64,000 nucleotides of DNA from Lachnospiraceae bacterium (lineage in GTDB: Bacteria > Bacillota > Clostridia > Lachnospirales > Lachnospiraceae): contig JAQXJP010000035.1 of the NCBI GenBank assembly GCA_029008875.1, forward strand, positions 186,001-250,000, given 5' to 3'. This document shows positions 8,127 to 18,158 of the stretch, piece after piece; position 1 is the first letter of the stretch, and every line of letters begins with the position of its first letter. A program made the translations under genes and the position numbers. The notes below the pieces were generated by a model. It ran no database searches. It saw only the letters and a list, made by a program, of their open reading frames with translations, and was not told where the DNA came from.

Positions 8127-8735
8127 TTAAAATGCAAAGGTATCCTTCAGTCCAACCCACAGCTGATCCTTATCACTGAGATTCAGCGGAGTTCCGTCCG
8201 CAAGGGTATATCCTGCAGCGGAGGCATTTCCCGGATACTCTCCCTGAAGGGTGGGCCACTCAATTCCGATCTCCGGATCGTTCCACGCAAGTCCGCCCTC
8301 GTCTCCCTGGTGCCAGAAATCTGTCACCTTGTAGCAGAACTCTGCAATGTCAGAGAGCACCAAAAATCCATGGGCAAACCCCTCCGGAATCAAAAACTGT
8401 TTCTTGTTCTCCTCGGTAAGCTCCACACCATACCATTTTCCGTATGTCTTGGAATCCTTCCGCAAATCCACAGCCACATCAAACACCGATCCCTTCACCG
8501 CCCGAACCAGCTTTGCCTGTGGAAATTCCTTCTGGAAATGCAGCCCGCGAAGCACGCCCTTGGTGGAGCAGGACTGATTATCCTGCACAAACACACGGTC
8601 GATTCCCGCCTCCTGCATATCTCTGGAATTGTAGGTTTCCATAAAATATCCGCGATTATCTCCATGTACCGCAGGCTCGATAATGCAAAGTCCCTCGATT
8701 CCGCCCACGTTTTTCTCTACTTTAATCTGTCCCAT
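8127..8735 (-). CDS. rfbC: dTDP-4-dehydrorhamnose 3,5-epimerase
   Basis: This 202-residue RmlC cupin epimerises dTDP-4-keto-6-deoxyglucose at C3 and C5, the third step to dTDP-L-rhamnose. Diagnostic motifs are NRGYFMETYN, the catalytic-His segment KGVLRGLHFQ, VFDVAVDLRKDS and PEGFAHGFLVLSD. ATG 8735 (MGQIKVEKN) lies 12 bases after GGAGGA; the track start (a TTG directly abutting the Shine-Dalgarno) is unlikely. Last gene of the rfbA-rfbB-rfbD-rfbC series, 127 bp below rfbD. Confidence 0.95.
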   Translation of the reverse strand: MGQIKVEKNVGGIEGLCIIEPAVHGDNRGYFMETYNSRDMQEAGIDRVFVQDNQSCSTKGVLRGLHFQKEFPQAKLVRAVKGSVFDVAVDLRKDSKTYGKWYGVELTEENKKQFLIPEGFAHGFLVLSDIAEFCYKVTDFWHQGDEGGLAWNDPEIGIEWPTLQGEYPGNASAAGYTLADGTPLNLSDKDQLWVGLKDTFAF

Positions 8736-8862
8736 GATGACAAACAATCCTCCAATTCTATCTCTGTTACTAACGAATCCCTCTCTCCCGGCATTCTTCT
8801 CTGTCCGAAAGCCTTCTCCTTACGAATTTCCTCTCCGCACCAAATCCATCCCTGCACTATAT

Positions 8863-9813
8863 TCAGAGTTCCTCGATGGAAATCGCCTTCAGATACCGGC
8901 TGAGGGCATCCTGCCAGGTAGGCAGAGGCGTAAAGCCCTCCCGCACAAGCTTGCTCTTATCCAGTCGGCTGTTAAAGGGTCTGGTAGCCTTTGAAACCCC
9001 GTATTCCGCGGTGGTAACCGGGGAAACCGTCAAATGCCGTTCATCATACTCCTCGAAGCCTATGGCGGCAGCCTGATGAAAGATTTCTTGCGCGAAGTCA
9101 TACCAGCTGACGTATCCTCCTTCATTTGTGGCGTGATAGTAACCGTATTTCTCTGTTGCCAACATATCCACCAGAAGTCTTGCCAGATCGTAAGTATAGG
9201 TTGGGGTGCCAATTTGATCACACACCACCGTTAGCTTGTCATGGTTTTTTCCAACCTGAAGCATTGTCTTGATAAAATTCTTGCCGTTTGTGCCGAACAC
9301 CCAGGCGATACGAACAATGAAAAACTTCTCCAGAGTGTTTGCTACCGCAAGTTCCCCCTCCAGCTTTGTCTTGCCATAGACATTGAGTGGAGCGTAGTCC
9401 TTACAATCCGGATCCCAAGGGGTCTCCCCCTGACCGTCAAACACATAATCGGTACTGATATAGATCATTTTAGCGTCGATGGCCTTGCAGGCTTTTGCAA
9501 TATTGGCAGTTCCGTCCACATTGATGGCCCAAACCTTCTCCTGCTTATCCTCATCCTCCGCCAGATCCACCGCGGTCCATGCCGCACAGTGTACCACCAC
9601 ATCCGGGGCGATGTCTGTCAATGTTTTTTCCACCGCATCCCCATCCGTAATGTCCATTGCCACGTAGGGCATGGTCGTCACCGGGGAACCGTCCGCCGCG
9701 CCGCTGTACTCCGGCGCGATGTCGCTTCCGATACCCTCGTAACCGCGTTTATGAAGTTCATTCATCACATCATGTCCCAGCTGTCCCGCGACACCTGTCA
9801 CGAAAATTTTCAT
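8863..9813 (-). CDS. rfbD: dTDP-4-dehydrorhamnose reductase
   Basis: A 316-residue short-chain dehydrogenase (RmlD) that reduces dTDP-4-keto-L-rhamnose to dTDP-L-rhamnose using NAD(P)H. The Rossmann motif VTGVAGQLGHDV is at the N-terminus, the catalytic region YISTDYVFDG near 120, and YGKTKLEGE supplies the Tyr-Lys pair. The ATG at 9813 follows AGGAGAGATGGTACT. It works with the neighbouring rfbB, rfbC and rfbA products. Confidence 0.95.
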   Translation of the reverse strand: MKIFVTGVAGQLGHDVMNELHKRGYEGIGSDIAPEYSGAADGSPVTTMPYVAMDITDGDAVEKTLTDIAPDVVVHCAAWTAVDLAEDEDKQEKVWAINVDGTANIAKACKAIDAKMIYISTDYVFDGQGETPWDPDCKDYAPLNVYGKTKLEGELAVANTLEKFFIVRIAWVFGTNGKNFIKTMLQVGKNHDKLTVVCDQIGTPTYTYDLARLLVDMLATEKYGYYHATNEGGYVSWYDFAQEIFHQAAAIGFEEYDERHLTVSPVTTAEYGVSKATRPFNSRLDKSKLVREGFTPLPTWQDALSRYLKAISIEEL

Positions 9814-9884
9814 AGTACCATCTCTCCTATATATGAATTATAGTTGTGATTCCGACAAATATTCCCACCGGATGATGTTGCATA

Positions 9885-10904
9885 TTAACGGTTGGAATAC
9901 ATCTTCTCGTAGTACTCCTGGTACTCACCGGAGATGATGTTCTCCCACCACTCCTTGTTGTCCAGATACCACTGAATGGTCTTCTTGATACCGTCCGCAA
10001 ATTTGGTCTCCGGAAGCCATCCCAGTTCATTGTGAATCTTGGTGGGATCGATGGCGTAGCGCATATCATGGCCCTTGCGATCTCCCACATGAGTGATAAG
10101 ACTCTCCGGCTTACCAAGCTCCTTGCAGATAATCTTGACAATATCGATATTCTTCATCTCGTTGTGGCCGCCGATGTTGTACACTTCCCCGACACGGCCC
10201 TTGTGAATAATCAGGTCGATGGCCTTGCAGTGATCCTCCACGTACAGCCAGTCACGGACATTCAGTCCTTCACCGTATACCGGAAGAGGCTTATCGTTCA
10301 GCGCATTTGCGATCATAAGCGGAATCAGCTTCTCCGGGAAGTGGTAAGGTCCGTAGTTGTTGGAACAACGGCTGATGGTCACCGGAAGTCCGTAGGTTCT
10401 GTGGTATGCCAGCACCAAAAGGTCTGCGCCGGCCTTGGAAGAACTGTATGGGCTGGAGGTGTGAATCGGAGTCTCCTCCGTGAAAAACAGATCCGGGCGA
10501 TCCAGCGGGAGATCCCCGTACACCTCATCGGTGGATACCTGATGGTAACGGGTAATGCCGTACTTGCGGCACGCATCCATCAAAGTCGCAGTTCCGATAA
10601 TGTTGGTCTGGAGGAAAATCTCCGGATTCTCAATGGAGCGATCCACATGGGACTCTGCCGCGAAGTTCACCACAATGTCCGGGTGCTCCTCCTCAAACAA
10701 TTTGTACACACCCTCACGATCACAGATATCCAGCTTCACAAAGCGGAAATTCGGGTTGCTCATAACCGGCTCCAGGGTTGAGAGATTGCCCGCATAAGTC
10801 AGCTTATCCAAGCATACTATGCGGTAATCCGGGTACTTATCCAGCATGTGAAAAACGAAGTTACTTCCGATAAATCCGGCACCGCCGGTAACAATAATTG
10901 TCAT
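9885..10904 (-). CDS. rfbB: dTDP-glucose 4,6-dehydratase
   Basis: RmlB, 339 residues, converts dTDP-glucose to dTDP-4-keto-6-deoxyglucose. Motifs: TGGAGFIGSNFV for NAD binding, VSTDEVYGDL with catalytic acid residues, and the YSSSKAGADLL Tyr-Lys pair. The C-terminus is of normal length. Its product is the branch point for rhamnose (rfbC, rfbD) and could also feed the FdtA-like ketoisomerase at 54 kb. Confidence 0.96.
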   Translation of the reverse strand: MTIIVTGGAGFIGSNFVFHMLDKYPDYRIVCLDKLTYAGNLSTLEPVMSNPNFRFVKLDICDREGVYKLFEEEHPDIVVNFAAESHVDRSIENPEIFLQTNIIGTATLMDACRKYGITRYHQVSTDEVYGDLPLDRPDLFFTEETPIHTSSPYSSSKAGADLLVLAYHRTYGLPVTISRCSNNYGPYHFPEKLIPLMIANALNDKPLPVYGEGLNVRDWLYVEDHCKAIDLIIHKGRVGEVYNIGGHNEMKNIDIVKIICKELGKPESLITHVGDRKGHDMRYAIDPTKIHNELGWLPETKFADGIKKTIQWYLDNKEWWENIISGEYQEYYEKMYSNR

Positions 10905-10927
10905 ATTTTTTCTCCTTTTTTGAAAAA

Positions 10928-11824
10928 TTAATACAGATTCTCCTGATACTTTCCGTCAAGAACATCCTTCAGATACTGTCCGTACTGATTCTTTTTCAGA
11001 ATCTCATACACCTGGAGCACATCCTCCTTGGTGATCCAGCCGTTCAGGTAGGCAATCTCCTCCAGGCACGCAATCTTGCGGTGCTGGTGTGTCTCGACGG
11101 TCTTGACAAAGTTGGTGGCATCCACGAGGCTCTCGTGAGTACCGGTATCCAGCCATGTGAATCCCTGTCCCAGAAGTTCCACATTCAAGGCTCCCTGCTC
11201 CAGATAGATGCGGTTCAGATCCGTAATCTCCAGTTCCCCTCTTGCGGACGGCTTCAGATTTTTCGCATACTCCACAACCTGATTGTCATAGAAATACAGA
11301 CCGGTCACACAGTAATTGCTCTTGGGCTGTGCCGGCTTCTCCTCGATGGAGATAGCCTTGCCCTCCTTGTCAAACTCCACAATACCGAAGCGCTCCGGAT
11401 CATCCACATAGTAACCGAACACGGTGGCTCCCCTTCCCTCGGAAGCATTTGCCACAGCAGCCTGAAGTCTCTTTTTCAGGCCATGTCCGGCAAAAATATT
11501 ATCTCCAAGTACCATGGCAACCGTATCATCGCCGATGAAATCAGCGCCGATGATGAATGCCTGCGCCAATCCGTCCGGGCTGGGCTGAATCGCATAGGAC
11601 AAGTTCACGCCAAACTGGTGACCGTCGCCGAGAAGTTCCTGAAATCTCGGGGTATCCTGGGGTGTTGAGATGATGAGAATATCGCGAATCCCCGCATTCA
11701 TGAGAACGGACATCGGATAATAAATCATCGGCTTATCGTAAATTGGAAGCAGCTGCTTCGATGTTACCATTGTCAGCGGATACAGACGTGTTCCGGATCC
11801 ACCGGCCAAAATAATACCTTTCAT
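10928..11824 (-). CDS. rfbA: Glucose-1-phosphate thymidylyltransferase
   Basis: RmlA, 298 residues, joins glucose 1-phosphate and dTTP to form dTDP-glucose, the first step of the pathway. The N-terminus [18 protein letters not shown] is the signature pyrophosphorylase loop, followed by [16 protein letters not shown], and VMVLGDN-type and [10 protein letters not shown] motifs. Start ATG 11824 is preceded by AGGAGGGCAACC. It is 23 bp upstream of rfbB and probably begins the four-gene rhamnose operon, being separated from udk by a terminator hairpin. Confidence 0.96.
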   Translation of the reverse strand: MKGIILAGGSGTRLYPLTMVTSKQLLPIYDKPMIYYPMSVLMNAGIRDILIISTPQDTPRFQELLGDGHQFGVNLSYAIQPSPDGLAQAFIIGADFIGDDTVAMVLGDNIFAGHGLKKRLQAAVANASEGRGATVFGYYVDDPERFGIVEFDKEGKAISIEEKPAQPKSNYCVTGLYFYDNQVVEYAKNLKPSARGELEITDLNRIYLEQGALNVELLGQGFTWLDTGTHESLVDATNFVKTVETHQHRKIACLEEIAYLNGWITKEDVLQVYEILKKNQYGQYLKDVLDGKYQENLY

Positions 11825-11870
11825 GGTTGCCCTCCTATATCTTAAAATTTACTGTTTGAAGTTATTATAA

Positions 11871-11891
11871 AAGGTGACCATAGGTCACCTT
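11871..11891 (-). terminator. Terminator hairpin at the udk stop codon
   Basis: A near-perfect 9-bp stem (AAGGTGACC-ATA-GGTCACCTT) overlaps the udk stop codon and is followed by TTATAA on the minus strand. The T-run is weak, so termination may be partial and the rhamnose genes could receive some read-through. Confidence 0.6.
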
Positions 11892-12514
11892 CAAGAACTT
11901 TTTTCATTTTTTTCCAAAATTCTTTGGATGCTCTCTTTCACCAGTTCGAAAGCCACGTCGTTCATGCCGCTGTTGATGACGATATCCGCCAGATATTTGG
12001 TGGGTTCCACGTGGATATAATGCATGGGCTTCACCGTAGTCAGGTACTGCTGCATAATGTTTTCCACATCCCGGCCCCGCTCCTTCACATCCCGGACCAC
12101 CCGGCGAAGAATTCTCTCATCCGCATCCGCTTCCACGTAGACCTTGATATCGATCAGTTCCCGCAACCGTTCATCGGCCAGGGCGAGAATTCCCTCCACA
12201 ATCATCACCGGCCGTGGCTCGATGACCGTCACCTGATCTGACCGATTATGGATAGTATAATCATAAACCGGGCACTCTATGCTCTCCCCGGCTTTCAGCC
12301 TCTTAATGTGTTCAATCATCAAATCCGTCTCCAGGGATTCCGGGGAATCATAATTGACCTTCTTGCGCTCCTCAAAAGGGATATCCTGTCTCTTATAGTA
12401 GTTGTCATAATAGATTACCGCAATGTCGTCCCCAAACTCCGCCTTCAGGCGATTGGTAAATGTAGACTTTCCGGAACCGGTTCCCCCTGCAACTCCGATA
12501 ATTGTACATTCCAT
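11891..12514 (-). CDS. udk: Uridine kinase
   Basis: A 207-residue uridine/cytidine kinase of the PRK/UPRTase P-loop family that phosphorylates uridine or cytidine in pyrimidine salvage. The Walker A GVAGGTGSGKSTFTNRL begins the protein, with YYDNYYKRQD and NYDSPESLETDL nucleoside-site motifs and the lid region RRVVRDVKERGRD. The track ORF starts five codons earlier; the GGAGGA site eight bases before the second ATG sets the start at 12514. No obvious link to glycan synthesis beyond UTP supply. Confidence 0.92.
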   Translation of the reverse strand: MECTIIGVAGGTGSGKSTFTNRLKAEFGDDIAVIYYDNYYKRQDIPFEERKKVNYDSPESLETDLMIEHIKRLKAGESIECPVYDYTIHNRSDQVTVIEPRPVMIVEGILALADERLRELIDIKVYVEADADERILRRVVRDVKERGRDVENIMQQYLTTVKPMHYIHVEPTKYLADIVINSGMNDVAFELVKESIQRILEKNEKSS

Positions 12515-12585
12515 GCTGTCATCCTCCATCTGTCATCTAATTCCTTATCTCTCTGGGATTGCTCATATCCTATCCCATGCCCGGC

Positions 12586-12624
12586 AAAAAATGAGGCGCT
12601 CACTTCAAAAAGCTGGCGCCTCAT
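12586..12624 (-). terminator. Rho-independent terminator after the LCP gene
   Basis: ATGAGGCGC and GCGCCTCAT form a 9-bp GC-rich stem with a 16-nt loop, followed on the minus strand by TTTTTTG. It lies just past the stop codon of the LytR-CpsA-Psr gene and closes the upstream polysaccharide operon. Confidence 0.85.
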
Positions 12625-12641
12625 TGGTTTCTTATAAAATC

Positions 12642-14201
12642 TTACTCAAAATCAGCATCTGTCAAGCGCTCACCGGATTCAAACTTGTTGATCAGTTCGA
12701 TGGCCTTGTCAACGCTATCCTGATCCGGAATCATGACATATGCATGGGTATTCGGAACAGAATAAGTGGTTCTGCTGTCACCGGTACCGGTAACCGCATA
12801 GGAACGGACATCCCATGAACTCATATCGGAGAGCTGCATGCGGACAAGTGCCGCCATCTCATCGGAAGACAGGCTGGTTGCGAACATACCCTCCATGCTA
12901 TCCATAATCTCACCGTAGTTGGTCAGAATGGTGGTTCCGGAAGACATCTTCTCAATGATCGCCTTAATCAATCTCATAGAGTTGATACCACGGGTGTTAT
13001 CTCCATCCGCAAAGGCGTAACGCTCCCGGGCAAATCCGAGGGCAGCCTCGCCGTCCAATTCATTCAATCCCTCGTAGATTTGTCTATTATAGTGGGTGGT
13101 GACAAAGGTCTTGTCAGATTCCACGGTAACGCCGCCGATGGCATCAACGAGAGTCATAAATCCGTTGAAGTTAATCTGCATATAATAGTTGATCTTGGTG
13201 TCATACAATGCTCCCAAGGAATCCATGGAACACTCAAAGCCGTACAGACCGCAGTGTGTCAGCTTATCGCAAGCACCGCTGCTGCTGACAGAAATCGGAA
13301 TGTAGTAATCTCGAGGAGTATTGACAAGGAGCACCTGCTTCTCAACCGGATTCACAAAGGCGATGATGTTCACATCGCTTCGGCTCTTGGACAACTTGGA
13401 TGTTCTGGTATCGGAGCCGCTACAGTAAATAGCAAACACATCCTTGGTCACATCCTTCGGGGCCTCCACCTCGGCCTGCTCCACAACTGTCTCAATCATA
13501 TGCTGGTACACCACCTTGGTATCCTGCACGAAGGTCTCATATCCCTCCATGTCCACGATAATCTCCTCGTAGGTGATGTTCATAACCATAGCGTCAATAG
13601 TCCCTGCACGAAGCGCATCCACGGTATCAAACACGGACTCGAACTCCTGAACCTGGACTTCGCCGATTTTCTCCTGGATATCCTCCATGGTCTCCTGGGA
13701 ATTCTCATAATCAAATCCCGCTGTAAGACCAAACACAGCACCCTCCAAATCCGTAATCTCCTCCGCCGGGGAAGTGATTGGAACATATACGGACACCGTA
13801 TCCGTGATTACCACCTCGGAGCTGATTGCCACACCTTCAATGGTACTGTTCAACTTGTTCACCATGGAGGAAGCCATGATACATGCAATCATAGTGAGGG
13901 AGGAAATCAAAACTCCCAATCCCCTCTTCAGGTAGAACTTGCTCTTCTTCTGCCCTTTACGCTTCTTCACAAGGAGCATAAGCGCATATGCCATAAAAAG
14001 CAAAAGCCATAGAATAATAAAGAAAAAAACCAGATACAGCACCGGGAACATCTTGGATTTTCCCAAAACCACCACTGCCACAATACTCAAAATAATCTGA
14101 AGTGCCAGAAGAAAATAAGCCGTAACTTTCCACTTTTGTCTGTTGCTCATTCCCTTTTTGTGGGAAGGCTTTCTTGCTGAAGACTTAGTTGTTGTACTCA
14201 T
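12642..14201 (-). CDS. LytR-CpsA-Psr (LCP) family cell-wall glycopolymer transferase
   Basis: LCP enzymes move lipid-linked glycopolymers onto peptidoglycan at the outer face of the membrane. This 519-residue protein has a basic N-terminus, three predicted membrane segments between about 25 and 120, an extracellular stretch, and the LCP domain with the pyrophosphate-binding arginines in LLVNTPRDYYIP and GFARERYAFADGDNTRG. The middle extracellular stretch (about 130-245) is an added, SBP-like segment (ITDLEGAVFGLTAGFDYENS). The ATG has AAAGGAAAGAAAGT upstream and overlaps the end of the upstream glycosyltransferase by 17 bp, which implies coupling. It probably anchors the polysaccharide made by region 2. 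Confidence 0.9.
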   Translation of the reverse strand: MSTTTKSSARKPSHKKGMSNRQKWKVTAYFLLALQIILSIVAVVVLGKSKMFPVLYLVFFFIILWLLLFMAYALMLLVKKRKGQKKSKFYLKRGLGVLISSLTMIACIMASSMVNKLNSTIEGVAISSEVVITDTVSVYVPITSPAEEITDLEGAVFGLTAGFDYENSQETMEDIQEKIGEVQVQEFESVFDTVDALRAGTIDAMVMNITYEEIIVDMEGYETFVQDTKVVYQHMIETVVEQAEVEAPKDVTKDVFAIYCSGSDTRTSKLSKSRSDVNIIAFVNPVEKQVLLVNTPRDYYIPISVSSSGACDKLTHCGLYGFECSMDSLGALYDTKINYYMQINFNGFMTLVDAIGGVTVESDKTFVTTHYNRQIYEGLNELDGEAALGFARERYAFADGDNTRGINSMRLIKAIIEKMSSGTTILTNYGEIMDSMEGMFATSLSSDEMAALVRMQLSDMSSWDVRSYAVTGTGDSRTTYSVPNTHAYVMIPDQDSVDKAIELINKFESGERLTDADFE

Positions 14202-14931
14202 ACTTTCTTTCCTTTCGTATGTATCGAATTCTCTTGAGCAATTCGAATATTATCATAAGTCGGTTGCGAATCATAACGCCCACCGAATTGTGATCAAAAT
14301 CAGATACCGCGGCCGAATGCCTTCGGTATAACAATAGCGGTTGCTGCAAAAAACAGGATTTTCCGAAAAACTTGTCGCTGACAAGCCCAATCCACTGATC
14401 GTGCATCGGAAGATTTCGCGGAATCGGAAGGGCAATCTCCGCCACCTCCCTGCGAAACGCCATACAGCATCCCATGTAGGAATTTTTAATCAGACCGTTT
14501 ATCACCCCGGGCTTGGACCCCCGGTATGCAAAAAAGGACTTCATCATGGTCTCCCGCAGATCCTCGGTCATCACCTTGGCATCGTGAATTACCAGCCTCA
14601 GCTTCTCATTGCCCGTGAACTGCTCCATCACAGTCTGCACCTTGTCCGGCAACCACACGTCATCTTGATCCGCCAGGAAGATATATTCCCCCTTGCAGGC
14701 GGCGATGGCATTTTCAAAATTGGCAATCACGCCTTCCCTCGGCCCCCGCTCATAGCGAACGCGTCCATCGCGCTCCATAAATTCTCGAATGATGATCATC
14801 GTATCGTCGGAAGAACCGTCATCCGAGATCACCACTTCATCCTCATCCCCCAATTGACACAGTATGGAATCCAACTGTTCCCCAAGATACAAACCGCCGT
14901 TAAACGTAGCCATCGCAACGGATATTCTCAT
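14185..14931 (-). CDS. Family 2 glycosyltransferase
   Basis: A 248-residue GT-A enzyme. The N-terminus ISVAMATFNGGLYLGEQLDS is the GT2 nucleotide-sugar fold, with VISDDGSSDDT and FLADQDDVWLPDK carrying the DxD-type metal site. It resembles RfbG/rhamnosyltransferase-like GT2 members but donor and acceptor are unassigned. ATG 14931 (MRISVAMA) is 12 bases after AAGGAG; ATG 14943 abuts the site. It overlaps the neighbouring genes at both ends, so translation is probably coupled. Confidence 0.85.
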   Translation of the reverse strand: MRISVAMATFNGGLYLGEQLDSILCQLGDEDEVVISDDGSSDDTMIIIREFMERDGRVRYERGPREGVIANFENAIAACKGEYIFLADQDDVWLPDKVQTVMEQFTGNEKLRLVIHDAKVMTEDLRETMMKSFFAYRGSKPGVINGLIKNSYMGCCMAFRREVAEIALPIPRNLPMHDQWIGLVSDKFFGKSCFLQQPLLLYRRHSAAVSDFDHNSVGVMIRNRLMIIFELLKRIRYIRKERKYEYNN

Positions 14932-16387
14932 TAAAAAAAGCATCTCCTTGTGAAATATATTTGGACCATCGTGCAAAAAAAATCTTTTTTGCATCATTTT
15001 CATTTACCGGATACTTTTCGTCAGCCAATCTGCCATCCCTCACCGCAGTAACCTGAGGATCAATAACCACAGAATAGCCGGCAGCCTTGAGCTTTAAGCA
15101 AAAATCCATATCCCTGTATGGCGGAGGTAACATCTGATCAAAACCTCCCACTTCGAAAAAGGCTTCTCTATCAACAATACAAAAATCAAGCGATCCACCA
15201 CTCATGTTTTGCGGCAGATATGCTCTTTGAAAATACCCTTTTTTCAATGCGCTAAGACCATAAAAATTAGTCTCGACCGTTCCATCCTCCAGCAATCGAT
15301 AGCCACAGCATTCCACAACTCCACGCAAAGTAGACGACTTATCAATAATTCGCCCGCCTACCATACCGACAGACCTCAGAGACCTATTCATGTAGCTTGC
15401 CAAAACTTGATCCCATTCTATATCCAGCGGCCGAACCGTCTTCGAGGAGAATATGATATACTCCCTCGGTTCCTTGTCCTGGGCCAAAACTCTGCTAAAA
15501 TGGGATGCGATAACCTTCTTCTGCGCCTCAATTGCATATCCTTTATTTCCCGCGCTCAAAGCAGTGGAGTTCACACTGGTTCTCCAATGATACAAAACCT
15601 TGGGGATATGGGCAATTGCCTCCTCCCCGACAGCCTCCGTCACACGCATTACCAAATCATAATCTTGTGCGCCATCGAACTCCGGTTTCAGATAACCTAC
15701 CTTCCGCAATACTTCCCGCTCGACCAAGACTAGATGACAGAAATAGTTATAGTGATTTAATAATTCCTCATTGTAGTCCGATTTAAAGTGTGGTTCAAAA
15801 TAATGCTTGCCATCTTCCGACACCTTGTCCTCGTCAGAATAAATAATCGCAGGCCTACGCTCATTGATAGCCACAGCCATCTCATACAACGCATTCGGCT
15901 CCAATACATCGTCATGATCCACAAACGCCACATAGTCCCCTTTTGCCAATTGGAGACCGGCATTGGTATTGTTCGAGATTCCCCTGTTTCCCTCAAGCTT
16001 CTTATAGACTATCTGTGCTTCCTCTATCCCTTTATTCCTATATCTTTCGCATAATTCTGCAAGATTATTACACACAGAATCATCTTCGGTTGCATCTGCA
16101 ATTATCAATTCCCACTTATCATAGGATTGATTCAGCAGGGAACAGAATAGTTCCTCCAAATATTGTGGTTTTGTGTAAAAAGTGGGGACAACAACGCTAA
16201 TCAACGGGCGACATAAAAGTTTTTTGCTTTGCTGTTTTTGTTCTTGAAGTTCTTCCTCCGATACAGAATGCTTATGTGTCCTCCACATAATGTCAATCGG
16301 ATTTTCTTTCTTCTCTATCCACTTTATGAAAAGCCCACAAAAGCCATTTTGACCCAAAAGCCTCAAAAAACCCGAAATTTTATCCAT
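14900..16387 (-). CDS. Family 2 glycosyltransferase
   Basis: A 495-residue GT2 protein with a short N-terminal extension ahead of the catalytic domain PLISVVVPTFYTKPQYLEEL (about 60). GRGISNNTNAG-like and VAFVDHDDVLEPNALYEM motifs carry the metal site, and GAQDYDLVMRV and KVLYHWRTSVNST follow, as in O-antigen GT2 enzymes. A second part (about 300-480) with GGSLDFCIVDREAFFEVGGF looks like a shortened second GT2 half. No Shine-Dalgarno is visible before the ATG; a TATAAT lies 10 bp upstream, so a leaderless or internal-promoter transcript is possible. Confidence 0.85.
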   Translation of the reverse strand: MDKISGFLRLLGQNGFCGLFIKWIEKKENPIDIMWRTHKHSVSEEELQEQKQQSKKLLCRPLISVVVPTFYTKPQYLEELFCSLLNQSYDKWELIIADATEDDSVCNNLAELCERYRNKGIEEAQIVYKKLEGNRGISNNTNAGLQLAKGDYVAFVDHDDVLEPNALYEMAVAINERRPAIIYSDEDKVSEDGKHYFEPHFKSDYNEELLNHYNYFCHLVLVEREVLRKVGYLKPEFDGAQDYDLVMRVTEAVGEEAIAHIPKVLYHWRTSVNSTALSAGNKGYAIEAQKKVIASHFSRVLAQDKEPREYIIFSSKTVRPLDIEWDQVLASYMNRSLRSVGMVGGRIIDKSSTLRGVVECCGYRLLEDGTVETNFYGLSALKKGYFQRAYLPQNMSGGSLDFCIVDREAFFEVGGFDQMLPPPYRDMDFCLKLKAAGYSVVIDPQVTAVRDGRLADEKYPVNENDAKKIFFARWSKYISQGDAFFNENIRCDGYV

Positions 16388-16410
16388 AACATTAACATTA
16401 TACCATATAA

Positions 16411-18126
16411 TTATCTATTTTCATCCAAAAAAATTGTTAAAAATTTCTTAATATCCCGCTCAACAGAATTGGCTTCCTCCTGCCCCTTCCCACTGGCAGA
16501 TATATATACTTTGATTTTAGGCTCCGTTCCTGAAGGTCTTACAATGAATGAGCAATTCCCCTCCATCTCAAATTTCAGAACATTTGATTTCGGCAGACCA
16601 TCAATCCCCTGGGAATAGTCTCTCACAGAATGAATCCTTCTATTCGCAACACTGCCATTGTACGCTCTAAACTTCTCCATTATGTGTTCCATTATCTCCA
16701 CTCCGCCGGAGCCTTCAAAAGTATACGAATATAAAGTATTGATTGTATAGCCATATCGCTGATAGAGTTCATCCAATTTCTCCACCAGATTAATCCCCTT
16801 GGTTCTATAGTAAGCAGCCATTTCACAGATCAATAGGGCAGCATTTACGCCATCTTTATCTCGAACAAAACTTCCGCTTAAGTAACCGCAGCTCTCTTCG
16901 ATTCCAAGGACAAAATCATCCTGAAGTCCGCGTTCCTCCAAGATGCCAATCTGTTCCCCAATATATTTAAAACCGGTAAGAACATCTATTAATTTAACCC
17001 CATAGGAATCCGCAATTCGTCTGGCCAGATCTGTAGTTACTATCGTTTTCATCGCCACCGGTTTCTCCGGCATCGTCCCGCTTTCCTTACGCCTTGCACA
17101 GACATAATCAAGCAACAAAACTCCCGTCTCATTCCCGGATAGGAGTACATACTCATTTTTGTTCCCACGTATTCCCACAGTATCCTTGACTGCAATCCCA
17201 ACTCTATCGCAATCCGGGTCTGTTGCAATCAGCAGATCCGCATCCGCTTTCTTTGCATAACGGATACCCAGTTCCATCGCTGCCGGTTCTTCCGGATTCG
17301 GGAATGGACATGTAGGAAAATGTCCATCCGGTTTCTCCTGCTCCGCAACCACTGTAACATTCGTATACCCGGTTTCCTTCAAAACTCTTAATACAGGTTT
17401 CAACCCGGTCCCATTCAAAGGTGAATATACAATCACAATATTCCTATCGATCTGTGCATTTTTACAAAGTTCCTGAGCTTTGACTTCATTAACGTATGAG
17501 TCAATTATCGACTCGGGTACATTTTCAATCAGCTTCTTCTCAAAGGCCTCATCATAGGACATCTTATGAATGCCGGTAAACAAGTCAATTTTCAGAATCT
17601 GACTATAGATCTCTTTTGCAGCCTTTGAAGTTATCTGACATCCATCCGGGCCATACACTTTATACCCATTATACTTTGCCGGATTGTGTGAAGCTGTAAC
17701 TACCACGCCGGCATCACAATGCAATGTCCTCACTGCATAGGACAAGCACGGCGTAGGCATCAGTTCCGAGAAAATATATACTTTTATTCCGTTGGCAGCA
17801 AATACGCCGGCAGCTTGTTTTGCAAACAATTCCGAGTTGATTCTGGAATCGAAACAGATTGCAATCGTTTTCTCCTGCTTTCCTGAAATATTAATATAAT
17901 TTGCCAATCCTTGCGATGCCCTCGCAACCGTGTATATATTCATCCGATTCGTTCCGGCGCCAATCACGCCTCTCAATCCACCGGTTCCAAATTCCAGTTG
18001 CCGATAAAATGCATCCTCAATCTTTGCATAATCCCCCTGCATCTGTTCAAGTTCCAGAGCAAGAACCGGATCTTCGTTTGCGCTCTTTTTCCATCTTTCA
18101 AATTCATCAAGAATACACTGCTGCAT
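16411..18126 (-). CDS. Phosphomannomutase/phosphoglucomutase
   Basis: A 571-residue alpha-D-phosphohexomutase, paralogous to the one at 4.9 kb. It has VVTASHNPAKYNGYKVYG, ATDPDCDRVG, FVLGIEESCGYLSG and RPSGTEPKIKVY in the expected order. Lying between manA-like, manC-like and glycosyltransferase genes, it most likely turns mannose 6-phosphate into mannose 1-phosphate. ATG 18126 (MQQCILDEF) lies 10 bases after GGGAGG; the ATG at 18135 abuts that site and the track start is further upstream without support. Confidence 0.9.
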   Translation of the reverse strand: MQQCILDEFERWKKSANEDPVLALELEQMQGDYAKIEDAFYRQLEFGTGGLRGVIGAGTNRMNIYTVARASQGLANYINISGKQEKTIAICFDSRINSELFAKQAAGVFAANGIKVYIFSELMPTPCLSYAVRTLHCDAGVVVTASHNPAKYNGYKVYGPDGCQITSKAAKEIYSQILKIDLFTGIHKMSYDEAFEKKLIENVPESIIDSYVNEVKAQELCKNAQIDRNIVIVYSPLNGTGLKPVLRVLKETGYTNVTVVAEQEKPDGHFPTCPFPNPEEPAAMELGIRYAKKADADLLIATDPDCDRVGIAVKDTVGIRGNKNEYVLLSGNETGVLLLDYVCARRKESGTMPEKPVAMKTIVTTDLARRIADSYGVKLIDVLTGFKYIGEQIGILEERGLQDDFVLGIEESCGYLSGSFVRDKDGVNAALLICEMAAYYRTKGINLVEKLDELYQRYGYTINTLYSYTFEGSGGVEIMEHIMEKFRAYNGSVANRRIHSVRDYSQGIDGLPKSNVLKFEMEGNCSFIVRPSGTEPKIKVYISASGKGQEEANSVERDIKKFLTIFLDENR

Positions 18127-18158
18127 CAGAATCATTCCTCCCGTTTCTAACAATAAAT

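Noticed and set aside
8763-8777. Single GTTACTAACG resembling the 1.2-kb array box
   Set aside because: There is one copy only, without an inverted partner. It is probably chance.
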